NCBI GenBank assembly: GCA_017450605.1
Contig: JAFSTG010000102.1
Location: 1-57,611 of the forward strand
Reading direction: 5' to 3'
Source of the DNA: Paludibacteraceae bacterium
GTDB lineage: Bacteria; Bacteroidota; Bacteroidia; Bacteroidales; Paludibacteraceae
DNA length: 57,611 bases
This document shows, piece by piece, positions 13,365 to 20,006 of this stretch. The notes under the pieces are model-generated. The model had not been told where the DNA came from and did no database searches. It saw nothing but the letters and a program-made list of their open reading frames with translations. Made by a program: the position numbers and the translations under genes. How positions within the stretch are numbered: the stretch's first letter is position 1; the number at the start of each line of letters is the position of its first letter.

Positions 13365-16229
13365 TTATAATAACATTGTTTCGTAACTACCTAAGTCGTT
13401 GTTAAGTTCTGTGCCTGGTGTTTGAAGGTATATCATTTCGCAGGTACGTTTTTTGCCTAAATAGTAACAATACTTCAGTATTCTATTTTTTTTACAATCA
13501 TCAAGTCCGGTTGGATTGAAAACATAGCCATTGTATTGTGCATATTGGATTAGTCTTCTTTTGAATGAAGTTGGAGTTCCTGTTTTACCGTTTTTACCTA
13601 CATATTGTATGTATTCTGTGAATGCTTCATCTTTTACTATTAGTCTATCGAGATTATTGTTATCTTTAGTGAAATAACTATCAGCCCATTCTTTGAATTG
13701 GTCTCCCATTATCTGAGTAGCAATACGTTTGTTAACATTTTCCATCGGTGGGCGGATGATATTTCCTAAACGTAACTGTTTCAGGTAGAATTGTAGGCAA
13801 TCTATGAAGAAGTTAATGTCAGCATTATATTCTTCTTCGGTATAATCCGGTCCCATTAATTCTTTTCCGTCGAAGTCGTCCGCAATTGTTCGTGTTTCGA
13901 GATAGTCGTTTTGGTCGGTTTTGATGTGATAGTAATCAGAATAAACAACCGGCAAAATTCGTCTCATAGTTGATGGATCGCTATCAGGAGGAGCAAAGTT
14001 TGATGTAAATACAATGTTAGGTGCATCTTTGTAATCGAGTTCAAATGATTTATCGTTTTTGGGATTGATGGTTATACTTCCACATATCATTGTATAGAAT
14101 GTATTAAAGTCTAATTGTCGTGATGCATCATCAATATGTAATATGTTTGTATCAGACGATACACGTTCCATAAAGTGATTATTTTCAGTAAGTTTTTTCT
14201 TTCTACCTTCCATTGTTACTACATTTGCAAGTGATAACCATTTAAAGCAGTTAATGATAAATGATTTCCCGCTACCTCCGGAGCTCTCATTTTCTTCTGT
14301 AAGTTTGTTTTCCATTATCCAAATAGCAAATGCTCTGTGGTTAAATTTATAGCAGTGCATTAGGTAACCTATCATAAATAGTTTATTGAGTAGGTGTTTT
14401 ACTTGTTCTACTTTTTCTTCTAATTTAAGTCTCGAACCTATAATATTGAATTTGTTTTCTTCTCTATACTTTTTATTTTCTTCAGGATTTTTTGTGATTC
14501 TTTCTTCATACTCTTGTCTCCAATATATACGGCTCGTGTTAATTAAGAATTTGAATATATTGCTTTTTATTGGTAAGATATTACCATGTTCATCTGTAGG
14601 CAAGCTAAAATCTATTGTTTTTTCATTAAATTCAAATGCTGGTTGAATTCTATAAAACTTATGAGGTATGATTTTCTCTTCAAGGGTGTATGTTTTGATA
14701 TCTTTGTTTTTTGTCTCCACTATATTGTCAGCACTTATTTCTAAACATACGTTTTGGAAAAACAATGTTCGCGTTTTCGGCGTTGAAAGAGTGAAGTTGA
14801 TATCAATTTTATCGAGGTCGTCATATATAGATGATGTCGTTTTCTTGGAGTTAATATAAGCTTCAAGTACTATTGATTCTATTCGTCGGTTTTTCATATC
14901 TGTTCTTATAAAGTCTCTTACTTCCCGGGGTTCATATTTTTTTATTTTGTAATCTTGTATTCTGACTATGTATGTCTCTTTTGTGATTGGGTCTTTATAC
15001 TTATAGAATCCATTGATATGCAGATAATAAAGCAAAGAAATTGTTTCTATATTTACTTTTGTTACTACTTCATCTTTTTTTACTTCTTCTATTATAGTCC
15101 AGAACTTTGCTTTTTGGGCTATGCTCATAAGTTCTTTGAATTCAGTTCTATTTGGTCTTAGCTCAAGATAGTCTCTTAGGTCTTTTCTTGGGTTACCTCT
15201 TCTGTCTCTATAGTCTTTTATCCATTTGGGTATTTCAATAGTATATATGTCTAAGTGTTCTAATGCGAGTTTAGCACTTTCTCTAATTCCAGTTTCGTCA
15301 ATATCAGGTACGTTGTATATTCGTTTTACATATCTATATAATTCAATTTTAGTTGAAAGAGAGAAACTTGCAGTTTCTGAATTTAGCCATATAGGGAAAT
15401 AATCCATACCTGCAATATTCATAGCATCTCGTTCGCCGCTACATATAATACATTCCTCAAATTTTCTAACATTTCCGTCGAGGTCTGTGTTTTTATCGTA
15501 TGCAGCTTGTAATTGTTCGAGTCCGTTGATGTAGTCTTTTGGTTTTTGCCCAACATAAAAAAATCGATCTGCCTTGTTATATGCAAGAGGTTTGTATATT
15601 TTTGAAAATTCTTTTTGTTCGTATTGTGGATTTTGTATAGTTCCCTTGTTAAATTTATAAATACATCTATGCATAAATATTGGATAGTCTTCTGAACTTG
15701 TTTCAGTCATAGTAGTCAGTCTTTTGGTTTTTGAACTGACAAATGTGCGACTGTAACTTTCGAGCACTAAATAGTTGTAGTTTTTCAGTATTTCTTTGGT
15801 AACGAAGGGACCAAAGACTTCGAGATCTGACTTTGATGGTTCTTTTTCTATATAGGTAAAGTCTCCATCTTTTGCTTCTGGTGCAGCGTCTTTGAATTCA
15901 AGAGTTTTGGGTTTGTTACGTTTTTCGTTGAGTTTGTAATCGACTTGATATTTGTCTGCAAGTTCCCATAGACATTGCGAAAAAGATGTTAAGCAATGTT
16001 CTGACATGTAGGCGTCAAAACAGTTAATTTCTCTGCCTTCTCCACCAAAGTCGCATACTTTCCATTCGTCTTTTACTTTGCGAATAGTTGCAGAAGGAGT
16101 CCTTTCAGACTCTCTCATCTTGAATTTTTTCTGATTTCCGTTTACCACTTCGCGTGCCGAAGGGTAGAGGTCAATCAGAATACTTAGACCGCCGTTTGTG
16201 GCGTCTAAGATTAATTGTTTGAGGTTCAT
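13365..16229 (-). CDS. Toprim primase-like and SF3 helicase replication protein
   Basis: 954 residues. The N-terminal 110 look like a primase zinc-domain relative that has lost most cysteines (KMRESERTPSATI, CDFGGEGREIN). A Toprim-like domain follows: SGERDAM near 263 and PDIDETG near 310, in place of EGxxD and DxD. The C-terminal half is an SF3-type helicase: Walker A SGGSGKSF near 650, Walker B NILHIDDA near 690, motif C NIVFTSNF near 735. Such D5-like fusions start DNA replication in phages and satellites. It is the main product of the early operon. There is no DNA polymerase in the window, so host polymerase is probably used. Confidence 0.85.
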   Translation of the reverse strand: MNLKQLILDATNGGLSILIDLYPSAREVVNGNQKKFKMRESERTPSATIRKVKDEWKVCDFGGEGREINCFDAYMSEHCLTSFSQCLWELADKYQVDYKLNEKRNKPKTLEFKDAAPEAKDGDFTYIEKEPSKSDLEVFGPFVTKEILKNYNYLVLESYSRTFVSSKTKRLTTMTETSSEDYPIFMHRCIYKFNKGTIQNPQYEQKEFSKIYKPLAYNKADRFFYVGQKPKDYINGLEQLQAAYDKNTDLDGNVRKFEECIICSGERDAMNIAGMDYFPIWLNSETASFSLSTKIELYRYVKRIYNVPDIDETGIRESAKLALEHLDIYTIEIPKWIKDYRDRRGNPRKDLRDYLELRPNRTEFKELMSIAQKAKFWTIIEEVKKDEVVTKVNIETISLLYYLHINGFYKYKDPITKETYIVRIQDYKIKKYEPREVRDFIRTDMKNRRIESIVLEAYINSKKTTSSIYDDLDKIDINFTLSTPKTRTLFFQNVCLEISADNIVETKNKDIKTYTLEEKIIPHKFYRIQPAFEFNEKTIDFSLPTDEHGNILPIKSNIFKFLINTSRIYWRQEYEERITKNPEENKKYREENKFNIIGSRLKLEEKVEQVKHLLNKLFMIGYLMHCYKFNHRAFAIWIMENKLTEENESSGGSGKSFIINCFKWLSLANVVTMEGRKKKLTENNHFMERVSSDTNILHIDDASRQLDFNTFYTMICGSITINPKNDKSFELDYKDAPNIVFTSNFAPPDSDPSTMRRILPVVYSDYYHIKTDQNDYLETRTIADDFDGKELMGPDYTEEEYNADINFFIDCLQFYLKQLRLGNIIRPPMENVNKRIATQIMGDQFKEWADSYFTKDNNNLDRLIVKDEAFTEYIQYVGKNGKTGTPTSFKRRLIQYAQYNGYVFNPTGLDDCKKNRILKYCYYLGKKRTCEMIYLQTPGTELNNDLGSYETMLL

Positions 16230-16258
16230 AGTCTCTTAAATTTTAGATTGGATTATAT

Positions 16259-16456
16259 TTATTTCATGTAAAGTCTTCTATATATTTCTCTTACTTTATC
16301 ACATTTATAGCCTTTAATTCCTCTACGCAGAGCGAGAGTAACAGTTTTTTCACTACAGCCAACCATCTTGGCAATTTCTTTGCGATAACCTTTTTTTGGC
16401 AACAATGATATTTCATTATTATCTGCTCCTGCTAAGTTTAAATTTTGATTTTCCAT
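16259..16456 (-). CDS. Small HTH regulator, first early gene (Cro-like position)
   Basis: 65 residues. After a flexible start, YRKEIAKMVGCSEKTVTLAL (about 28-47) is a clear helix-turn-helix, followed by a basic helix. It is the first gene of the leftward early operon, opposite the rightward repressor-like gene, as Cro or excisionase-type regulators are in temperate phages. Its ATG region overlaps the rightward promoter, so expression of the two sides should interfere. The DNA-binding fold is likely; the exact role is inferred from position. Confidence 0.65.
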   Translation of the reverse strand: MENQNLNLAGADNNEISLLPKKGYRKEIAKMVGCSEKTVTLALRRGIKGYKCDKVREIYRRLYMK

Positions 16457-16466
16457 AATTAAATAG

Positions 16467-16497
16467 TTGTTTATATGTTATTTTTTATTTATTTTTG
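16467..16497 (+). promoter_or_regulatory. Promoter of the rightward lysogeny operon
   Basis: TTG at 16467-16469, 20 nt, TATTTTTG at 16490-16497. It drives the repressor-like gene through a leader of about 120 nt and begins 11 nt outside the leftward ORF. The GCAACATTTAAACGTTCC palindrome starts at its last base. Confidence 0.6.
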
Positions 16498-16514
16498 CAA
16501 CATTTAAACGTTCC
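16497..16514. promoter_or_regulatory. Palindrome between divergent promoters (operator candidate)
   Basis: GCAACATTTAAACGTTCC is a near-perfect inverted repeat. Its reverse complement matches the palindrome at 17668-17685 at 17 of 18 bases. It lies between the two divergent promoters, the expected place for repressor binding. Confidence 0.65.
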
Positions 16515-16552
16515 TTTTATTACACCAATTTCCTTTTTGTGTATTTCGGTTG

Positions 16553-16583
16553 CAAAAATACTAATTTATTTTGAAATTGCAAA
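16553..16583 (-). promoter_or_regulatory. Promoter of the leftward early operon
   Basis: On the minus strand TTTG (16583-16580), 19 nt, TATTTTTG (16560-16553), a full match to the Bacteroidota consensus. It should drive 16456 down to 12161. Confidence 0.75.
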
Positions 16584-16627
16584 TTTATTCTGAAAAATAT
16601 TATAGTTAACTTTTATTTTGTGTTTTT

Positions 16628-16966
16628 ATGAATTATAATGAGATAAAGTCTTTAATCAAAAAGAAAGGACTTGATGTTAAATTTATTCTTAATGAAGTAG
16701 GCATGTCTTATGATGGCTTTAGATTGTCTATTGAAAAGCAAACTATTGAATCACGTAAATTGCTTATATTGTGTAATCTTCTTGGTATTTCTCCTAATGA
16801 TTTTTTTGATTTTGTTCCTTCCGATGTTACAATAGTTAATAACCAGACTGGTGGTATTGGCAATTGTCAAACAAATATCAATTCTTCTATTGAAGCACTT
16901 GAGCATCAATTAGAAGTTAAAGACATTCAGATTAAAGAATTATTGGAAATTATTAAATCTAAATAA
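16628..16966 (+). CDS. Repressor-like HTH protein with C-terminal helix
   Basis: 112 residues. Residues 1-62 fit a short XRE/Cro-type five-helix domain (SLIKKKGLDVKFILNEVGMS, then RKLLILCNLLGISPNDFFDF). A Gly/Asn-rich linker (VNNQTGGIGNCQTN) leads to a C-terminal amphipathic helix for dimerisation (ALEHQLEVKDIQIKELLEII). It is transcribed away from the early operon and 2 nt upstream of the PLD-like gene. Base composition is strongly AT-rich. I infer the lysogeny repressor acting on the palindromes at 16497 and 17668. Confidence 0.65.
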   Translation: MNYNEIKSLIKKKGLDVKFILNEVGMSYDGFRLSIEKQTIESRKLLILCNLLGISPNDFFDFVPSDVTIVNNQTGGIGNCQTNINSSIEALEHQLEVKDIQIKELLEIIKSK

Positions 16967-16968
16967 TT

Positions 16969-17661
16969 ATGGCAAAAATTCTTAATACAGATGAATCATG
17001 GTCTGCAATTGAACATATCATCGAAGATGCAAATGATTTTATTGTTCTTATATCTCCGTTTTTAGGTAATAAAGATATTTTATCTTTAGTAAATAAAAGG
17101 CGAGATAATATATATTTACAATTATTTACATTAGAGCCAAGTAAGCAAAAAAAATTTATAAGTGATGTTAGTAAGACTATATGTAAATTGGAAAAATTAC
17201 CTAATATAAAAGTTCATTATGGAAATGTTGATTTTCATGCTAAATGTTATTTTAATGAAAAAGAGGTTCTTATAACCTCTATGAATCTTTCTAATATTGT
17301 TAATATAGAGTTTGGTGTATTGGTTAGTAAGGAATGGGATAAATCTTTGTTTGCTGATACCATGCGTTTGGTAAATAATATTTGTGAAAAATTTGGGATG
17401 TCTGAAGAATCAGCCATTGAACTTTCTAACCGTCGTTTGGGATTTTGTATAAAATGTGGTAAATCTATAGATTTGGATTTATATCAACCTTATTGTGAAG
17501 AATGCTTGGTTAATTATAATCCTTATGATTATAGGAATGGCTATTATAGAAAAGAATATAAATGTCATTGGTGTGGCAGTAGTTTTGATTCCTCAAAAGA
17601 TTATCCAATGCATAGAAGTTGTTATTATAATTATAAGAAATTTATTTCTGGTATTGGTTAA
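16969..17661 (+). CDS. PLD-family protein with C-terminal zinc ribbons (immunity or defence candidate)
   Basis: 230 residues. Residues 1-145 fit one phospholipase-D-like domain: DFIVLISPFLG at the first strand and HAKCYFNEKEVLITSMNLS from His90, the HxK and S-N half of an HKD active site; one copy implies a dimer, as in PLD-type nucleases. Residues about 159-180 hold CxxC...CEEC, and 199-220 hold CHWCG...HRSC, two zinc-ribbon-like clusters that could bind nucleic acid. Co-transcribed with the repressor-like gene, it would be made in lysogens, so superinfection exclusion or anti-phage defence fits. The substrate is unknown. Confidence 0.65.
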   Translation: MAKILNTDESWSAIEHIIEDANDFIVLISPFLGNKDILSLVNKRRDNIYLQLFTLEPSKQKKFISDVSKTICKLEKLPNIKVHYGNVDFHAKCYFNEKEVLITSMNLSNIVNIEFGVLVSKEWDKSLFADTMRLVNNICEKFGMSEESAIELSNRRLGFCIKCGKSIDLDLYQPYCEECLVNYNPYDYRNGYYRKEYKCHWCGSSFDSSKDYPMHRSCYYNYKKFISGIG

Positions 17662-17667
17662 ATTAAA

Positions 17668-17685
17668 GGAACGTTTAAATGTTCC
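17668..17685. promoter_or_regulatory. Second copy of the palindrome, downstream of the PLD-like gene
   Basis: GGAACGTTTAAATGTTCC, a perfect palindrome in its arms, starts 7 nt after the PLD-like stop codon. With the copy at 16497 it brackets the lysogeny operon. Confidence 0.7.
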
Positions 17686-17715
17686 AATAAAAAAAGTCGG
17701 ACATCAGTCCGACTT
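17686..17715 (-). terminator. Hairpin with T-run on the minus strand
   Basis: Stem AAGTCGGAC/GTCCGACTT (17694-17702 with 17707-17715) around a 4-nt loop. The T-run follows on the minus strand, so it best stops transcription entering the element from the right; it may also end the + strand operon weakly. Confidence 0.65.
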
Positions 17716-17784
17716 GATATAGTTAATACATATTTATAATTTATTGATAAACAACAAAGATTTATCCAAGAGATTTTTCTAATT

Positions 17785-17813
17785 CCTCCTGGGTTCGAGC
17801 CCCAGCTGGTTCA
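17785..17813 (+). other. 3' tRNA fragment, probable attachment-site scar (attR/attL)
   Basis: CTGGG-TTCGAGC-CCCAG is a canonical T-arm (17789-17805), followed by seven acceptor bases CTGGTTC and discriminator A (17813). The matching 5' acceptor GAACCAG and the D and anticodon arms are absent upstream, so only the 3' third of a tRNA remains. Elements that integrate into tRNA 3' ends leave such a fragment at one end; the intact tRNA should lie beyond the left edge. Confidence 0.7.
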
Positions 17814-17817
17814 CAGC

Positions 17818-17847
17818 AATTGGCTAACAACATGTTAGCCAATTTTT
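17818..17847 (+). terminator. Terminator behind the tRNA fragment
   Basis: An 11-bp stem AATTGGCTAAC/GTTAGCCAATT with a 5-nt loop followed by TTT. It lies directly after the 3' tRNA fragment, in the position of a tRNA terminator, which supports that the fragment belongs to the host side. Confidence 0.75.
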
Positions 17848-17963
17848 AGTTATAAAATTGCGCCAAAAATGCGCCAAAAAACAATTAACGGCGGAAGTTC
17901 CGTACTCTGTAAGTCCCCAAAAAAAGCAAAGCATAATATCGAGGGCACCATTCCCACCATTCG

Positions 17964-18140
17964 TTTCAGCAGCATTAGCGACAAACGACACCGTACAACT
18001 TAGAGTCGGCGGCATTAGCAGAAGCGGCAACACCATTAGTTTCAGCAGCATTAGCGACAAACGACACCGTACAACTTAGAGTCGGCGGCATTAGCAGAAG
18101 CGGCAACACCATTAGTTTCAGCAGCATTAGCGACAAACGG
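17964..18140. repeat. 76-bp tandem repeat, about 2.3 copies
   Basis: Units begin TTTCAGCAGCATTAGCGAC at 17964, 18040 and 18116. The first two copies are identical over 76 bp and the third is cut after about 25 bp. The following sequence to about 18200 repeats GGCATTAGC-like motifs. Frames running through this stretch look like chance; I see no real gene from 17850 to 18390. Confidence 0.85.
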
Positions 18141-18243
18141 CATTAGTAGTAGCGGCATTAGCGGAAGCAGTATTAGCGCCACTTAGAGTCAGCGGCAACA
18201 TTGATAATCTTCGGTTGGAATCGAATCTTGTTGGTTTTAAGTC

Positions 18244-18265
18244 GAGAAGCCTTTAACCCAAATCG
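18244..18265. repeat. Left outer inverted repeat around the IS
   Basis: GAGAAG-CC-TTTAACCCAAATCG. The reverse complement of 19781-19800 (GAGAAGTTTAACCCAAATCG) is the same apart from a 2-nt gap. Removing the IS and one target copy leaves a palindrome-ended unit of about 230 bp. Confidence 0.6.
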
Positions 18266-18315
18266 ATAATTAGATTATTTTGCGCTTAAAAGGCATTCTT
18301 TTTGTTATCTTTTTT

Positions 18316-19633
18316 CATTAGTGTCCACTAAAAATCTTGAGATTGTTCTTTGACTTATTGAAAATTAGTTTATTACAGCGATAATTTGTGTGCGACGATT
18401 TGATTTCGTAAATTTGTGGGTAAAATCATATCTACTTATGAATCAAATCAAATACATCTTCTCACAAGTTATTGAGTTCCTCAATGAGGATAAATTCAGG
18501 CGTATCGTGACCAAGTATGATGGCGATAGGTACATAAAGCATTATACTTGTTGGAATCAGTTACTTACGCTCATATTCGGGCAGTTGAGCAGGTCGGCGA
18601 CTTTGCGTAATGTCGTTATAGTGCTTCAGGCACACAGCGAAAAATTGTACCATTTAGGCATCGGAAAGCACCTGTCGCGGAGTAATCTTTCCAAAGCAAA
18701 CGAGCAACGTGATTATCGCATCTTCGAAGATTTTGCCTACTATATGATAGACCAAGCACGGCAAAAACGAGCCTCCAAATTATTCGATTTTGAAGGCAAT
18801 GTGTATGCCTTTGACAGCACCACGATTGACTTGTGTCTCTCACTTTTCAAGTGGGCGACTTTTCGCAAGAAGAAAGGCGGAATCAAGGTGCATACGCTAT
18901 TTGATGTACAGGCAGGTATTCCCACTTTCGCATACATAACAGAAGCCAAAGTCAATGACATGAATGCGATGGATGAGATACCCTACGAGGCAGGCTCTTA
19001 CTACATATTTGACAGAGGTTACAATGATTATGCACGTTTGTATGCAATCCATAAATTAGGTGCAACCTTTGTTGTCAGAGCCAAGAAGAATGTGCGGTAC
19101 AAACGCTTGTTGTGGAAACGCAAATTACCGCCGAATGTATTATCTGACAGCACAATACAATTTACGGGATACTACCAACAACGAGATTATACTATACCTT
19201 TGCGGCTAATCAGATATTGGGACGCAGAGAATAAACGAGAGTTTATATTCTTGACCAATAACTTTGATTTATCTGCATTGGAAATTGCAGAACTGTATCA
19301 TAACCGCTGGCAGATTGAACTGTTTTTCAAATGGCTCAAACAGCATTTGAAGATAAAGCATTTTTATGGCACATCACTCAATGCTGTCAAAATTCAAGTG
19401 TATGTTGCAATCATCACTTTTTGTCTTGTGGCGATTGTGCAGCACGATATGAAACTTGACCTCTCAACTTATGAAGTTTTGCAAGTCTTAAGTGTGTCGC
19501 TGACAGCGAAAATGCACTTGCGTGACTTGCTTGACCAAACTAATTTTCAAAATGACAAAGAACGCTCTGATTCAAGTGAACCGTTATTGTTTGACTTAAA
19601 TTTTTAATCGTCCATTTTTAGTGGACAGTAGTG
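18316..19633 (+). mobile_element. Complete IS4-family insertion sequence, 1318 bp
   Basis: Terminal inverted repeats CATTAGTGTCCACTAAAAAT (left) and CACTACTGTCCACTAAAAAT (right, reverse complement) match at 18 of 20 bases. They are bordered on both sides by the 9-bp direct repeat ATCTTTTTT (18307-18315 and 19634-19642), a target-site duplication. One intact transposase gene fills the element. Identical target copies point to a recent insertion. Confidence 0.9.
18438..19607 (+). CDS. IS4-family DDE transposase
   Basis: 389 residues from ATG at 18438; an upstream GTG at 18390 would add 16 residues. The N-terminal part (FRRIVTKYDGDRYIKHYTCW, LSRSNLSKANEQRDYRIF) is typical of this family. Catalytic residues are visible: AFDSTTIDLC for the first Asp, YYIFDRGYNDY for the second, and YHNRWQIELFFKWLK, the Y-(2)-R-(3)-E-(6)-K signature of IS4 elements, for the Glu. 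There is no frameshift or internal stop, so it should be active. The inverted repeats lie 122 nt before and 6 nt after the gene. Confidence 0.93.
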   Translation: MNQIKYIFSQVIEFLNEDKFRRIVTKYDGDRYIKHYTCWNQLLTLIFGQLSRSATLRNVVIVLQAHSEKLYHLGIGKHLSRSNLSKANEQRDYRIFEDFAYYMIDQARQKRASKLFDFEGNVYAFDSTTIDLCLSLFKWATFRKKKGGIKVHTLFDVQAGIPTFAYITEAKVNDMNAMDEIPYEAGSYYIFDRGYNDYARLYAIHKLGATFVVRAKKNVRYKRLLWKRKLPPNVLSDSTIQFTGYYQQRDYTIPLRLIRYWDAENKREFIFLTNNFDLSALEIAELYHNRWQIELFFKWLKQHLKIKHFYGTSLNAVKIQVYVAIITFCLVAIVQHDMKLDLSTYEVLQVLSVSLTAKMHLRDLLDQTNFQNDKERSDSSEPLLFDLNF

Positions 19634-19780
19634 ATCTTTTTTACTGATTTTCAATTATAATGGAATTCCATTGCCGCAAAGCGGCAATAATACATCCTTA
19701 ACTGCTCCACAGCCGCATGGCTGTCAAACCGACAAAAAATCTATTCAAGAAAAAACCATAATCATCAAAATGCTAACGTC

Positions 19781-19800
19781 CGATTTGGGTTAAACTTCTC
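19781..19800. repeat. Right outer inverted repeat around the IS
   Basis: CGATTTGGGTTAAACTTCTC, inverted partner of 18244-18265. No flanking target duplication is obvious. Confidence 0.6.
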
Positions 19801-19865
19801 TTTATATCAAGACACGAGTGTCTATCATACATTTCCACCGGCACTCGTTCACAGATTGTCTGCAC

Positions 19866-19899
19866 AAAAAAGCTGCCTAACAAAACTTGTCAGACAGCT
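19866..19899 (-). terminator. Terminator of the SusC/D operon
   Basis: On the minus strand AGCTGTCTGACAA pairs with TTGTTAGGCAGCT across a 3-nt loop (two mismatches), followed by TTTTTT. It lies about 110 nt downstream of the last gene of the operon. Confidence 0.75.
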
Positions 19900-20006
19900 C
19901 TCTGATGAAATACGCATTGCGAGTTTAATGTAAATCCCTATTGGATAATTATACTGAGCGTATTACGAGTACGAACAATAGTTTCATATTTGGAGTTGAG
20001 AACACA

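Larger units (their letters stand above)
19634..20006. other. Intergenic segment, no gene; several hairpins
   Basis: No credible reading frame. It holds the IS target duplication, a hairpin TTGCCGC-AAA-GCGGCAA (19671-19687), a CAGCC/GGCTG hairpin, the right outer inverted repeat (19781-19800) and the terminator of the leftward operon (19866-19899). Confidence 0.6.

Noticed and set aside
17824-18079. Frames across the 76-bp repeats
   Set aside because: They depend on the repeats, match no family, and the surrounding sequence has no promoter or operon.
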